Positions 63,130-64,000 of a DNA stretch of 64,000 nt are shown piece by piece. The notes under the pieces are model-generated. The model was not told the DNA's origin. It saw only the letters and a list, made by a program, of their open reading frames with translations, and did no database searches. The stretch's first letter is position 1; each line of letters starts with the position of its first letter. The DNA is taken from contig NZ_JAVRHM010000017.1 of NCBI RefSeq assembly GCF_031846525.1, forward strand, positions 47,891 to 111,890. Reading direction: 5' to 3'. Origin of the DNA: Autumnicola patrickiae (GTDB lineage: Bacteria; Bacteroidota; Bacteroidia; Flavobacteriales; Flavobacteriaceae). A program made the translations under genes and the position numbers.

Positions 63130-64000
63130 ATGAGAACTATTCCGAAAGACAAAAACATCGATAGTAGTTTGACGCTACTTCGTGACGGCTATGAATTTAT
63201 TCAGAAAAAGCGTCAAAAGCTTTGGTCCGATATTTTTAGAACCCGTTTGATGTTAAAGGAAACGATCTGCATGAGTGGAAAAGAAGCCGCGGAGGTTTTC
63301 TATGACACTGAAAAGTTTCAGCGAAAAGACGCTGCTCCTAAAAGAGTGCAAAAAACATTATTCGGCCAGAAGGGCGTCCAGACACTGGATAATTCAGCAC
63401 ACAGGCAAAGAAAAGAAATGTTTATGTCTTTGATGAAACCGGATAGCCTTCGGAGGTTCCTGGAAATTCAAAAAAGCTACTGGAAAAAATACATTAGTAA
63501 ATGGGAGAAAGAAGAGCAAATAATATTATTTAACGAAGTACAGGCGCTACTCTGTCGTGCAGTCTGTTCGTGGTCGGGCGTGCCGCTGCGCGAAGAAGAA
63601 GTGCAACAAAGAGCAAAGGATCTTGGGGCTATGGTAGATGCCTTCGGAGCCATCGGTCCAAGGCACTGGCGAGGAAAGCAGGCGAGGAAAAGAGCTGAAA
63701 AGTGGATTGGTAACCTTATTAAGGAAATCCGTAACGGCAAAATTCATGTAGAAAAGGGTACTGCCGCCCACTCAATTGCTTTTCACCGTGAGCTTGATGG
63801 CAAATTGTTGGACACACAGGTTGCAGCAGTAGAACTGATCAATGTATTAAGGCCCACCGTAGCCATAGCTACCTACATTACTTTTACTGCCCTTGCTTTA
63901 CATCAATATCCACAATACAAAAAAGAAATACAGACAGGGAAAGAGAATCTGACAGAAATGCTGGTACAGGAAGTACGAAGGTTTTATCCATTCACCCCAG
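63130..64000 (+). CDS. CYP152-like cytochrome P450 peroxygenase, 5' part
   Basis: The first 290 residues of a P450; the gene runs off the window end. It begins MRTIPKDKNIDSSLTLLRDG. The substrate-side helix INVLRPTVAIATYITF has the Arg-Pro pair typical of CYP152 fatty-acid peroxygenases, which use H2O2 and a substrate carboxylate. The K-helix ExxR lies at LVQEVRRFYPFTP. The Cys-ligand loop lies beyond the window. It was identified by reading the frame from 63130. Neighbours suggest peroxide or lipid stress. Confidence 0.85.
   Translation, partial: MRTIPKDKNIDSSLTLLRDGYEFIQKKRQKLWSDIFRTRLMLKETICMSGKEAAEVFYDTEKFQRKDAAPKRVQKTLFGQKGVQTLDNSAHRQRKEMFMSLMKPDSLRRFLEIQKSYWKKYISKWEKEEQIILFNEVQALLCRAVCSWSGVPLREEEVQQRAKDLGAMVDAFGAIGPRHWRGKQARKRAEKWIGNLIKEIRNGKIHVEKGTAAHSIAFHRELDGKLLDTQVAAVELINVLRPTVAIATYITFTALALHQYPQYKKEIQTGKENLTEMLVQEVRRFYPFTP

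Overview
The window looks like a chromosome segment of a marine or saline member of the Flavobacteriaceae (Bacteroidota), in the Gramella/Salegentibacter area. Signs are AT-rich intergenic DNA, few Shine-Dalgarno sequences, promoters of the TAnnTTTG type, TonB-dependent receptors with DUF4249 lipoproteins, and RND efflux pumps fused to TolC. The genus is inference only.

Region 1 (1-13.2 kb) is a sulfur and efflux block. It holds an OsmC-like protein, two single-domain rhodaneses, serine acetyltransferase, DUF302 and racemase genes. A long minus-strand operon (12082 down to 4056) encodes a small protein, a cysteine-free sulfide:quinone reductase-like flavoprotein, a complete TolC/adaptor/RND pump, a PII-like small protein and a DUF2892 protein. 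A divergent YeeE/YedE pair (probable thiosulfate-type importer) faces it. A repeated dyad, GTnAC-N4-GTnAC, lies upstream of three of these units and suggests one Crp/Fnr-type regulon.

Region 2 (13.5-29.2 kb) has a tRNA-Arg, mannose-6-phosphate isomerase, a repeat-rich non-coding stretch, the deoC-deoD pair, and a TonB receptor locus flanked by two DUF4249 lipoproteins. That locus carries the scar of a tandem duplication followed by deletion. A sugar porter and a PfkB kinase follow.

Region 3 (29.3-36 kb) is a heavy-metal module: a Cys/His-rich DUF6660 protein that appears leaderless, an RND pump fused to its own TolC, an adaptor and a short CDF-like transporter.

Region 4 (36-38.9 kb) is the most novel item. 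A TPP riboswitch with a terminator controls four overlapping genes: a methyltransferase, a PurM/HypE-like ATPase, a degenerate ThiE/TenI-like protein and a Trm112-like zinc ribbon. No standard thiamine gene is present.

Region 5 (39-50.8 kb) is ordinary core: amidotransferase, Tat-exported aldo/keto reductase, GH43 enzyme, porin, TonB, universal stress protein, SLC13 permease and PEP carboxykinase. Possible FNR-type dyads sit upstream of tonB and the stress protein gene.

Region 6 (50.98 kb to the window end) looks like an integrated island. It starts at a 13-nt tRNA 3'-end fragment followed by a degenerate ORF. It carries a second DUF6660/RND-TolC/adaptor set with PII, two Fur regulators, a SpoIIAA-like protein, a Cys-rich exported protein, a multicopper oxidase, dihydrolipoyl dehydrogenase and a truncated-by-window CYP152-like P450.
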